A DNA stretch of 64,000 bases from Wolfiporia cocos (Eukaryota > Basidiomycota > Agaricomycetes > Polyporales > Phaeolaceae): assembly GCA_029448655.1 (NCBI GenBank), contig JACCLO010000007.1, positions 744,001-808,000 of the forward strand, read 5' to 3'. The notes below the pieces were generated by a model that saw nothing but the letters and a program-made list of their open reading frames with translations, did no database searches and was not told where the DNA came from. Made by a program: the position numbers and the translations under genes. Positions 51,097-61,953 of this stretch are shown here, piece after piece (the stretch's first letter is position 1; each line of letters opens with the position of its first letter).

Positions 51097-52264
51097 ATAG
51101 TCTAGTGGTATGGCACCCCACCTGCAGTGCAGCCACATGGGCAAGCACTATTATGATACCATGTGATGGTCTCTTAGTTATGCTAGGGCCTGGCTATTAG
51201 GCCCAGTGAAAGTACCTCATACCAGAACCTACCAATAGATAATGGGTATGATAGGGGTTGAAATTGGATGGTTGAATAGCATTTGCTATGTTTTTAGTTG
51301 CCCGGCGACATAGTAATAGCTACTGCAGGATGCCGAAAGCTATCATGGTAGTATTAGGCATGTAGGATGGATACTCAAAAATATAAAAAGTATATCCCTG
51401 CCTACTGGAAGCTAGAGAAAAATACTCAGGGGCCTGGATTGAGAAATACTGCCTACCCACAGATACCAGATTGTACTCATGGCTAGTGGCCTTTGCTTCA
51501 TCAACCCATCAGAACCATAGCAATCAATATCAATTCCCATCTTTCATATTTTACAAATTATCAAGTGCCACTATCCAATCCGAGCCTATCAACCAAGCAT
51601 CCAAATTCAAATACATACTGATTCATTGTGAAAAAGTATGCATCAGGTCGCTGAAACTGGAAGCGATTGGCAGTACTGGTGCCATTGGCGCTGAGGTAGT
51701 GAATTGCATGTGAGATATGTGTGTGAGATTTAAGTTTGTATTCAAGTGGGAAAGGGGAACACACACACCTCAGCCACCTGTACCTACAGTATATAACTTC
51801 ATCAATGCAGTTTGACAGACACATGAGGGCATCATAATTTGGGTTTTGTGGCAGGTGTGAGAGTGTGTGGGCTGCATGCACATGGTGGCTAATCTCAGTC
51901 ACCACAGCAGTTTGTGCACAAGGTAGTAAGTTGCTATTCACTAGGTAGGAAACTGGAATGCACACACCTCAGCCATCTGTAGTTACCGCACAGAACTTGC
52001 TATGAGTGCATGCCCTGCCAATGCTGCACAAGCTGGCTGAATGCCGTGCACATCCCCACAAGCCATGGCAAGTCATACATTGCGGGGTCATGTCACACCA
52101 TGCACAATGTCAGCGCATGCAATGGGACAAGTGTATGAGAGCAGCAACGGAACACGTACTAGAAAATTCGGAATTCATAGTAATCTTTGTAATCTAACTC
52201 AGAGGGTGGTCAAGAACTCAGCAGAAGGCAGAAACACATGCTGTATGCACATATACTCACTCAT
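51097..52264. other. No gene; one A-box-like motif and a direct repeat
   Basis: TAGTCTAGTGGTATGG at 51098-51113 resembles a tRNA A-box but has no B-box partner. Two related segments with CACACACACCTCAGCCA and CACACACCTCAGCCA (about 51755 and 51960) form an imperfect direct repeat. No coding sequence can be supported. Confidence 0.45.
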
Positions 52265-52269
52265 TTTCT

Positions 52270-52785
52270 TGTCACAGATTTATCTGCTGACATATGTAGG
52301 GAGCCGCCAGGCTTGATCTCACATCACTACACACCTGCACGCTCGTTCGTTAACCTCTAGTCCACACCGGCAGACTCACCATCTGTCACATGACCTGGTA
52401 GGTAGATAAGATTACAGTTACTGATAGTAGTGGCGCCCTGGCACCGCCCCCTTACTTAGTAACCCCCTCACATGACACCATTCCCACATTGCACACAGAC
52501 CACCCCACTTTAGGGTATGCCCATCAGTCATAGCATAGAGGATCCATCATGTATATAAGCTGCAGTCTGAGGTCTTACTACCTCAGACCTATTAATGTCA
52601 GTCTGGGCATGTGTGCCCTCTCTCTTGACCTCTACCTTGTCTGCCTGCACGATGACTCCATGTCTTATGCCTGCTAGTCTGGGGATCACCCTCCTTAGTA
52701 TCACAACGCCCCCTACAGACAAGGTTAGGCCCCTTAGAAGACAGTTAAAGTGGTTGGGTGTGACATCAGAGGCAAGTCTGTGTCA
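52270..52785 (+). mobile_element. Solo LTR
   Basis: TGTCACAGATTTATCTG to AGTCTGTGTCA, flanked by TTTCT (52265-52269, 52786-52790). It contains a TATA region (CATGTATATAAGC, about 52549) and a weak antisense tRNA-like stretch at about 52310-52375. Same group as 54149-54606. Confidence 0.82.
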
Positions 52786-52790
52786 TTTCT

Positions 52791-54143
52791 ATTTTAAGCC
52801 TTACAAGAAGCAGATATCCCCCTCTATGAGTGCTCTACTAGCCATAAGAGTCTGAGATTTGAGGATGGTAGAAGTACGAGGGAGAGATGAGAGGAAAAGA
52901 CAAAGTGGCGACACAAAAACACTATGATGCAATCATGTGACTTGCTCACATGGGCGCTTGGACTTGCAATGAAGTCCAATTGCACTACACAAAATGCTTT
53001 GTCTTGAAACGTGGAATTTCGACTTGACAGGTGTTCAAAGCAAGGATTGTCTTGACGAAGATATGTTGAAGATATGAAGTAGTATGCATGGGTATGACGA
53101 AGGTCTTGACATTGGTAATTGAAATGCACAGACTCTTGGCATATAGCTTTTGGTATCTTTCGGTATAAATGGTTATCTCAGAGGTATATTTTGATTTATT
53201 CTGGTATTTATAGGTATACTGAGGATATGTGGTACTGTCACTGGGCTTTAGTGCTGGGCATTTGTCTCTGCTGGATTGTCATGTATATAGTGCACATTGT
53301 CTGGGGCTTATACCCCAGACTTGTTATTGTAGTTGCTGGGGGTGGTTCCCCTCAAGCTCTCTGCTTTACCACTTGCCTACCTAGTCTGAGGTTGACGGTG
53401 CCCCCTTAGCTTGTGGATAAGGGTGGGAAGCAGTCTTTTAGGCCTTGTAGGCTAGGGATAGGGTGGTCACAGCGAGTTTGTGACACCACCCTAAAGGTGG
53501 TTGTAGCACATTTTGCAGTATGATGATGTAAGTACTCTGTAACTACACATGACCTAACACTGTGAGCACAATGCATAACATAAAAACCCTCCAAATCATA
53601 TGACTGCACTGGAACTGGTGCATAGGGATGGAGGTTTGAACCCAGCAGAGGGCATATTATCTGATGTCAAGGAAAACCATGACCATGCAACATATCAGTA
53701 TCATGATACACAGCCATGGTTGAACACAATGAACAGCAGGGGATGATGCATACTAATCAACCCTTGAGATGTGATAAATATGAAATGGTATCAAGGTTGA
53801 ACTCAGCAGGGCGTACATATGATCCAAGGGGAACACTGTTGAATCACTAAGTTCCCTGTACAGTATTCATGTGATGGTGAAATAAGAGTGTCAAATAGAT
53901 ATCACAACAATGACATAGGTCATGACATCATTGTAGACCAAGCCTGACTGAATAGAGTAACCCCAGGCCAAGCTCAGGGTGTCAAAACATTAGATAAGGC
54001 TCTCTATTAGATAATACACAGTTATCCAGCTAGCCTTCCCTCATACAGCCTTATCTAACTTGACATGCTGAGCATAGCAGGATCAGGTGGACATTCCAAC
54101 AGTCACATGCAAGTGACTAGACCCTTTGGGCACCTAAGTGTAT
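52791..54143. other. No gene; LTR fragment within
   Basis: 53275-53485 contains CATGTATATAGTGCACATTG, a CTGGGGCTTATACCCCAGAC block and ends GTTTGTGACA, so it is a partial TGTCAC-type LTR with no matching start. The remainder (53490-54143) shows no gene. Confidence 0.45.
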
Positions 54144-54148
54144 GGGTG

Positions 54149-54606
54149 TGTCACAGTTTCTGTGGCATGTAGGTACTACCCCCAGCGGGGGTCGAACTCT
54201 TGTACTTACGTCGGTTAGTCACATGACCAGCGCTGCCAACTACTCGGTGGACTAGTAGTTATGCGTAGCCCCCCCTCCATGGTCTAGCGCCTGCTTACCT
54301 AACATACATACATGTGATGGGTCATTACATAACGTACGCACAGACCATGCCTTTAGGGCGGGTCTCGACTTAGTAGCGTAACGTTCCCCCATGTATATAA
54401 GCTTGCGCGTTCTGAGGCTTACACCTCAGAACAGTTAATCTCGACTTTGGGCTAGTCCCTCAAACTCCCTGTCTCTGCGTGCTAGTCTGGGGCCAACAAC
54501 TTAGCGACTTCGTCTCTAGGGTTAATATGGAGACCTTAAAGCGACATCATAAGATCGTCGCTTGCCCTTGACCAATCAATAGTACGTTGACACATAGTTT
54601 GTGTCA
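54149..54606 (+). mobile_element. Solo LTR with antisense tRNA-like module
   Basis: TGTCACAGTTTCTG to AGTTTGTGTCA, flanked by GGGTG (54144-54148, 54607-54611). TATA region at about 54392 (CATGTATATAAGC). On the minus strand TAGTTGGCAGCGCTGG (complement about 54227-54242) and GAGTTCGACCCC (complement about 54188-54199) sit at A-box/B-box spacing. Confidence 0.85.
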
Positions 54607-54788
54607 GGGTGTCTATCCATCATGTGTATGTGCATATAATATATGCTATATCAACAGAACTGATTGATGGGGGCTACCTAATGGTGATGTCTAGGAGAGT
54701 CAAAGGCCCATACTAAGACCATGCATGAGGCATTAAATAGAAAAAGGAAAAGAAAAGGTAATACTAGCACAGAACTGTGACAGAGTTG

Positions 54789-55841
54789 TGTCACACGCCA
54801 ATTTCAAGCTCATACGCACAGTACCTTTTCCGATCATCGAGAGCACCCCCGAAGCTGGAAACCCGATGCCTCAGCTAGAACCAAGCCCTACGCACGTACC
54901 ACTACGGGCACTAGCTAACAGCATCACCAGCCCCGCCTAAGAACCCTAGTCCCAGACCCCACGTCCAGTCCAACATAAAGCCACTAGCAGTCACGTGACC
55001 ACGACCGACTACGATGAGCCCAGTAGCACCTAACCAAACCAACCCCCTGCTACCTGGACTACACCTCATCAGGTCACGACAATCCAGACTCACGGCTAGG
55101 ACCCTGTCCACCCAACCAACCGAACCCTACGCCTCCCGTCTCCACGAACCACCGCCATTACTGGCTAACCCGGTCATTACCGACCAAGGACTCACGCCAT
55201 TACTGGCACGGACTATGTACGATACGGACTAAGGCCTGTGGGAGGCCTTAAACCCCAGCTACCCTAGTCTACGAGGAACACCGACCTCAGGGCAGCACCT
55301 GTACGACTGAGAACCCTAGCAGTCACAGGACTCTACGTACCGATCGCAGCCGATCACGCTTGATCACCCTACGTCACGCACGGCCCGTACTGGCCAGTCC
55401 CACATCACAGCAGACGTCATCCTTTAGTACCATCACGTGGGAACCTGGGCCGCCACGTGCCTTCCCCTCAGTACCAGTCCTCGGGAACCTGGACGGCTAA
55501 TGCCTCAATCACGGACTTAGAACCCCACCATTACCGGCGAACCCTCGATCAACGAGAACCACCGATTGGGTCTGATCCGCTACGTTGCCATAGACATCCC
55601 GCGCCTCACTAGCAGTACCTAACGCTCGCGCTCTGATGCCCTTACTGGCCACCACGTAGCATGTATATTACCTAAGCTCCATAACATGTACAAACATATG
55701 TAGAACTTATATACGCCAGACAGTCTTGAGCGAACCTCAGACTTGTCTTGGCCTTTCCAGCCTTGAGATGCCCAGACCAGGAAGGCGCTTTCACGCGATC
55801 CCCCTTCCCCCGGTGTGTGTCTTGAGGTTGTGCTTGTGTCA
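54789..55841. mobile_element. Solo LTR, uninterrupted reference copy
   Basis: 1053 bp, TGTCACACGCC to GCTTGTGTCA, flanked by AGTTG (54784-54788, 55842-55846). Its internal sequence matches the three separated parts of 12405-17553. No coding sequence. Confidence 0.85.
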
Positions 55842-55846
55842 AGTTG

Positions 55847-56908
55847 AGAGCTTGCCATATTGAGAACTATGAGAATATGAGCTTTTGGTGCTTTCCATGG
55901 TACAATCAGGTGCCCATGGCTTCATGAAATAATGCCATGACAGCAATATGAGAATGCATGGTAGCTACTTTTTGTGTAAATTCCAGTTGTGTGAGAGAGA
56001 AACAGACCCTCTCCAAGTGAGATAAATACCCCTATACCAGGGCACTGGATGGTTACATATTGGCAAAGAACTGCTCCTGCTGCAAGGTACATTCATATAC
56101 AGCCTTACTACTGCTATGATCACAGACCAGTGCTAGCTCTGATGTGAAGCTTGCCCCCAATTGCCCACAAAATGCGACACCTTTTGTCACTAGTGACTGC
56201 CACACAGTGTATTATAAACTAAGTGGCTCAATGTTCAGCCTGGTTTAACCCTAGCTTAAGGGTACCCAAAGCCTTCCTGCACCAAAGAAACTGAACCACC
56301 TATGCCCTACCCCGAACTGGACCCGGGTGAAGCTTTGTTACCACGAGAAGTCGGACTATCAGGCGGAGGATCGTTCGTGTTATTTCCGCCACATATATGA
56401 AGCCTGACAGAGATGTGGTGAGTCGTCCTAGTGCGACTATTGAACACTCACCTATATGGTACATCTTGTAGCTTGAAGTGAAGATCCGTCGCATGAAACT
56501 CCTTTATCCTACAGAGTATCATATTTACATGGCCAATTTGAACACGTAGCTCATAGTAACCAGTTACAACTCACTTTATCTCGACGTTCGTGACGTCTAA
56601 ATCCAGCATCGCACTACGGTCCAAAGCCAGCTGTGCCGCCACAATCCATCTTTCGGTCACACGTGCTCTGTTGATTTCCGGACTCCAAATACCACTTGCT
56701 GTCTGCAGTGTATTGGCTATCAGTTGTCAGTAGATGTATCATTGAATATCTACCGGGATATGCAGTGGCGGCTCGAACTTGTGGTCGACATATGCTATAT
56801 TCACTCCCTCAATATATACTTTCACTCGGAATCTAACAAAACATATATCGACGTCCAGTGGGTTTCCTGCTAACACATGTGATTGAGCAGGTGGTTACAT
56901 TAAAGGGA
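55847..56908. other. No supported gene
   Basis: The frame 56300-56494 on the minus strand has some hydrophobic character but no recognised family or start context. The rest carries nothing I can name. Confidence 0.5.
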
Positions 56909-58766
56909 TTACATACGGAGATAGAACCGAAAGGCCACCTTTCTCCTAGTCATGAGGGGAATCAATCTCAAGTAACCATCGACATGGTGGATGATTCTTG
57001 CGCCAAGTCCTGGAACATATGTATCGATCTCGAACCGTGGAATATTGAACAGTCGACCACATATTTTGATATTGATATCTTCGACGTAAAGCCTGAGTGG
57101 TAGCTGAGCTGCTCCAGTGATATAGTCCGAGATAAACGTTGCCACCTCATTGTGGATGGGAATCGCTGGCTGGAAGCGCCCGTTGACTTCTTTTTCGTTG
57201 TTACTATTCAAATTCACCGCAAAATTCTAGAAATCATCAGATGTGATCACATTATAGTATTTCTACGTACTCACAGAAAGTTTTACGGTGCCAATCTATC
57301 AGGCATATAAGCAAAATCATCATTGAAGCGACTGTTAAACAATACCATGTGTCGACCGTAGTATCCATCTAGAGAGTAGTCAGCAGTAATAGATAGATTC
57401 GTGTTGTTTTGTATTCCAGCTGTGACATTTATGAGAAGATATGGCCTGCCTGCTTCGTCATTCTTACAGCCGGTGATCAGTATTCCCTTCAGAGAAACTT
57501 TGTTCCTGAAGGATTGGAGGCCTGATACCCGTTAATCAATGTTAAGGATTGAAGTTAGTGTAGAGTACCCCTGAACGATAGATCCTTCTTCCATGATCTA
57601 CGATAAATGTATTCCCAGTCCGATGGTCTTCTAGTAGCATCCGCTGGATAATACCGGAAACCACCTATCAGGAATGATATTTGTACTTGCTCCGCGCACA
57701 GAACAGACTGGGCAAAGTCTCTGAAACTATGTTCGTTGTTAATGATCTGTGATATTACTAGCAACGAATCATTACTCACGCGTTTGTGTCTCTCGCTCGA
57801 AGAGATGCGCGTACAATCTCTGAGCTTGTCTCAAAGCCATTATTCACCAAAGCATCTCCAACGATTTCTCCGTGAAATATGACAGAGATTGGGTCCATAA
57901 ACTCAATGATGTATCCGGATGAAAGACCGGTCCACTCCAGTTCCACTAGCATAGTCTCTTGGTCAGGCCTGTGGAATATATCTGCTCGATACTTCGCCCA
58001 TGAATGAACTTATTGACTCACTTTTGCTGCAACAAGCGAAGCGACACCGAAGATTCATCTTGCTGAAACGGAAATGGTCTTCTGGCTATGCGCGGAAATT
58101 CCTCGATCTGTTGGTGAACATTCAATTTAAAAGAGGACATTTCTGTACGCTGAGTAGTGTGGTTACCCTCCAAAGTGATCTTTTATCCACGCTCCAGTAT
58201 AATAAATCCAACTAATGGAGATTGACCATGGAAACCGATGATTATGTGTCTAACATACCGGTGTGTAGTCACTCTCATCATTGAGTGCTAGTGATAATGT
58301 GCTACCGTCCCTACTGTTAGGCGGAGTGCAAATGCTGTTGCGAAAGTTCCAGCACATAATTAGTACCCAGCTATGAGATAACTCAACAGCGCACTACTCA
58401 CCGATATATATTGTCCTCAATGGCGTCTGCATACAAATTCCAACAATACTCTCTCGAAGCTCCGAATATGGGCTCTCCCTCCGATGTGTGAGGTCTGGTA
58501 GATAGGTAATTACCAAATTTGACGTTTCTTATCGAGCATCGTATTGTATGGCCTCCCGGTGTGCGAGATATTTGCCACTGTAGTACAGAAAATAAAATAT
58601 GTAGCACTAGTGAATAAGCTCTAGTACGAACCTGGTCTTCAGGAGGTATATCGTCGCCTAGAGGAATTTTTCCCACAACGGGTTCTTCCCCGTCACTGTT
58701 TGGCAATCGAAGGCGATTCAAGAATCGGACGTTGGTAATGGTGTAGGTGTCTGTCCTAAGGGACAT
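56909..58766 (-). CDS. Beta-trefoil protein with DUF3712-like C-terminal region
   Basis: Nine exons (58766-58632, 58577-58402, 58334-58259, 58211-58167, 58107-58022, 57968-57780, 57720-57569, 57521-57287, 57203-56909) join in frame to 462 residues; all eight introns are GT-AG. Residues 1-145 are a beta-trefoil of the ricin-B/mycocypin type: YTITNVRFLNRLRL, three spaced Trp motifs (DQWQI, YCWNL, SLWRI; W46, W91, W143) and PPNSRDGSTLSLAL. Residues from about 300 resemble fungal DUF3712 beta-sandwiches: LLINVTAGIQNNTNLSI, then ATFISDYITGAAQLPLRLY and TYVPGLGARI. The stretch between is unassigned. The ATG at 58766 has a strong context (CACCATGTCC); one at 58814 would add a hydrophobic 16-residue leader. 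Without it the protein looks cytosolic. The trefoil is fairly sure, the DUF3712 likeness less so. Two adjacent genes are possible but need an extra stop that splicing removes. Confidence 0.72.
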
Positions 58767-58814
58767 GGTGATGAAAAAAAAGAAAATATTGGCTAAGATG
58801 CGAATCATGATCAC

Positions 58815-59451
58815 AGAACCTGTCTGCTTTTATATTCTAGCGCACGTGGACTTTGCATGATGCATCGTGCTTACAGCTGTTTCGGAAATTCATGACACGA
58901 CGCGTTTTTCCCGATCGTATCAACCAATAAGGAAGCTACGATTTAGGGTATGTGGCTAGAGCGCCAATACCACGTGAGAGACCTCTAGCTAACTTCTGAT
59001 AGCGCACACGTACAGCCGCCACTTGGTGGCTACAGAGATGATAGACGAGTGCGTCTTATCACACCTGTGTGCTGATACTTCATGGCCTCATGCCAGATAT
59101 TAATTGCAATGTGTAATCCTCATGGTTCGAGCCAAACCGCGCCGTTCGGCGACGCGTTGTGCAGATCCACATTGGGGCTAGTGGTTCCGTGAATAGGGGC
59201 CACTTGAAAGTTCATAACTTTAGATGTTCGTGACTACATAGGAGAGATTTCTGCATTGACGACTACGTGGGTTTAGTGTGTGATCCTCATGACAAGCCTC
59301 ATGGTAGACTCAAGTGCGGCTTCCAAAGTCAGAGTTCATGCTAGTCCATCCTTAGGAATGATATCCCAGCATATAGGACCCTTCGTGCAGCTGATGTGCG
59401 AGGCTCATCTAAAATTCTGCGCCGCAGCAAGTAGAGCTTATCAACCTGCAA
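58815..59451. other. Upstream region of the trefoil gene; no gene seen
   Basis: No recognised coding sequence or RNA. Short frames only. Confidence 0.5.
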
Positions 59452-61015
59452 CATCGACAAGATACGAGCACTCATATCTAGTCCGTCGACTAGCGTAAAT
59501 ACCAGTTGAGTAGATATATTAGCAGATATTACATGCGGGGTACTCTATGGACCGCGCAAGGACGACACTGGCAACGTGGATAATTACGGAAGGATATATG
59601 AGGACGGAGGTGTTGAAGGCATCGACGAGGATAGGGCTTTTAATGGCAGTATCCAACGAGGGCAGAAAGATTACTGGCAGGATCAATGCAGACGGGAACA
59701 TCAATAGCATAATCAAGAGACACACTTTTACTTAGTCATGTGTACTTAAGCATAGAAGCCTAGCTGGGCTGCACAAAGAGCATGCAAAACAGAGATATAT
59801 GTAGTATATGAATTCATATACTGAATACAGCTGCCATCATGATTGACTGCACACAAAAAGGAGGTGCAGTGGGGCTAGTGTTGTGAGGTCCGGTCCGGTC
59901 CGGTCTTTTGCATGTTTTGGGCAGGACCGAGGACCGGGACCAGGACCGGACCGCCATGGGCAACGAGGGACCGGACTGAAGACCGGTCCCAAGTAGGACC
60001 GCGGTCCTATAGCGGTCCTAGGACCGGTCTGGACCGGTCCAGGACCGATCAAGTGGTTATTGACTTAACTATAGTTTTATATGTCAGCAACTGCAACAAA
60101 AGTGTACTTACTACTCGATATATACCAGAACATACTAAGTACAGCCCAAAAATTGGCTATGGTGCACTGATTCTTGATTTCTGAAAGTAAATCGTATACT
60201 GAAGTCAACACACAGAAATGACACTGCAGTAACTGCACACCTCAAGTTGTATCTGATGAGATCATGTGTTGCATTTTTGTATGTGCCACAATGAGTAGCA
60301 TATAGCTACCGCTAAGCAGCGCTCTGCCAATAACTGGATGATATTGAATGCACCATGCATGTGTACCATAATATGTGAGTGTTAACACTACTGGATGGGA
60401 GAATACACAGCTCCATGTCAGTCAGCAAAACTAGTGATAATATGAGGACAACCTGTGTGTGCCAAGCATTGCCCAAGACAATAGCAGTGCTTCACTGTAT
60501 CATAAATCAGAAGGTCTTTGGTTGTTACTATTCATGTCAGCTTCTGTCTGATGTGTTTACCCTAATAGCCAGTGGTATATACATGATGCAGACCCACTCT
60601 AGGGGGTCTTAAATACTTTGGTTTTATTGTAAATTGGTCAGTCATGGTTCCCTACGTTGGAGTAACCACGTTATAAGTGCTATTCTATGATAAATTCGGG
60701 ACCGGTCCAGGACCGGTCCAGACCGGTCCTTACCGGTCCTGCAAAAACTGACCACTCAGAAGGACCGGGACCAGGACCGTGTCAGGACCAGGACTGGACC
60801 GGACCGTTGAATCGGTCCTAGTCAGTCCGGTCCTGGTCCGGTCCTTGGTCTTTAGCGGTCCTTGAGACCGGACCTCACAACACTAAGTGGGGCAGCATCT
60901 GGGAGATGCAGCTCCCATCCAATTTATCGAGTCCTGTACTTGATTGGGTAACACCTTTTGTCATATGTTGTAATCTGTTATGTTTTCAGTGAGGGAACTC
61001 AGTCATAAACCTAAT
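59452..61015. repeat. Diverged copy of the 30-bp-repeat element, interrupted by a MITE
   Basis: The start (CATCGACAAGATACGAGCAC), the repeat array around 59540-59720 (GGATCAATGCAGACGGGAAC) and the tail at 60893-61010 align with 13034-13520. The MITE at 59876-60885 splits it. No coding potential. Confidence 0.6.
59876..60885. mobile_element. GGACCG-rich hAT-type MITE
   Basis: 1010 bp with terminal inverted repeats TAGTGTTGTGAGGTCCGGTC (20 bp exact) and the 8-bp duplication AGTGGGGC (59868-59875, 60886-60893). Both ends contain dozens of GGACCGG/CCGGTCC units in both orientations. No transposase inside. The termini resemble the TAGTGATGTG family in their first bases. Confidence 0.9.
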
Positions 61016-61953
61016 CTACCAAATGCCCTTTGCTTGAATGTTGCAGCTGCCAGCTAGGTTTGCATGCAGATTCATCTGGACAAAAATTAAAGTGTAAGTA
61101 CAGGATCTGACAAAGACTGTAACACAGGTAGAGTCTCAGGGCCTCAGACACATCTGCAGAGTACACAACAGATGAATATGCAAAAAAGCCAGATGCAGCC
61201 AAATGGATTGAGTCACATATATGCAAGATAAATGCTAGTACAAGGTTTGAACACTTGACCTTGAGTCAGCAATGTCACAACCTATGGTGCGGGACACTGA
61301 GTCACCGCTACTTTTGTATAGCAGCCGATTTTACAAGCAATTAACACTGTCAGGTGCTAAATGCATTAATCTCACTGGGAATCTCTATGTTTCCCCCCAA
61401 AATTCCACTGCAGCTCAATTTCATCAGATACTGCTATCATAAAAGAACCCATCTGACACAGACTGTCTCAGCATACCATGGTACCCCATATCCAATCCTC
61501 TTAGACAGGGGCTACAGCCCTATGAGGTGGCTATACAGCCAAGGCACACTCAGAGGGTAGCAGGCACAGCAGCATAGATCAGACTGAGGGGACATGCCCC
61601 CATTTTGAGTATATCTGGGGAGTAAGCCCCAGAGTGACTTCACTATATACATGAGACAACGCATTGTGTAACTACCTGCCCTGAAGGGGCCCAAGCACAG
61701 CTACTGCCCGTTCCGTAGAATGCGTATGTTAGCATGTCAGCTGACCTACAGGCAGTACTATGTGATGTAGTGGTGGACAATTACTATTAGATACATCACA
61801 GGCCTCGATAATAATATTATGTATTATTATCTTGGTCGGCACGCGGGGTATGTAATCGCATTGTAATAGAATAGTATCGTAATACTATTGTAATTGTATT
61901 TAATACTATCTATTGGTGAATTGACATGTCGTTCAAGTATTCGACCCCATCAC
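61016..61953. other. No gene; LTR fragment, tRNA-like motif and AT-rich stretch
   Basis: 61210-61310 has antisense A/B-box-like motifs (AGTGTTCAAACC on the minus strand). 61540-61700 resembles a TGTCAC-type LTR (GGGAGTAAGCCCCAG, ACTATATACATGAG). 61800-61920 is a TA/AT-rich stretch with ATAATAATATTATGTATTAT, possibly the end of the hAT element that follows. Confidence 0.45.

Noticed and set aside
58122..58766. A stand-alone 158-residue trefoil gene ending at 58122
   Set aside because: Frame works, but splicing at 58166-58108 gives a normal 59-nt intron, turns LWRV into the more typical LWRIEEF and keeps all later exons in frame. Still a possible short isoform.
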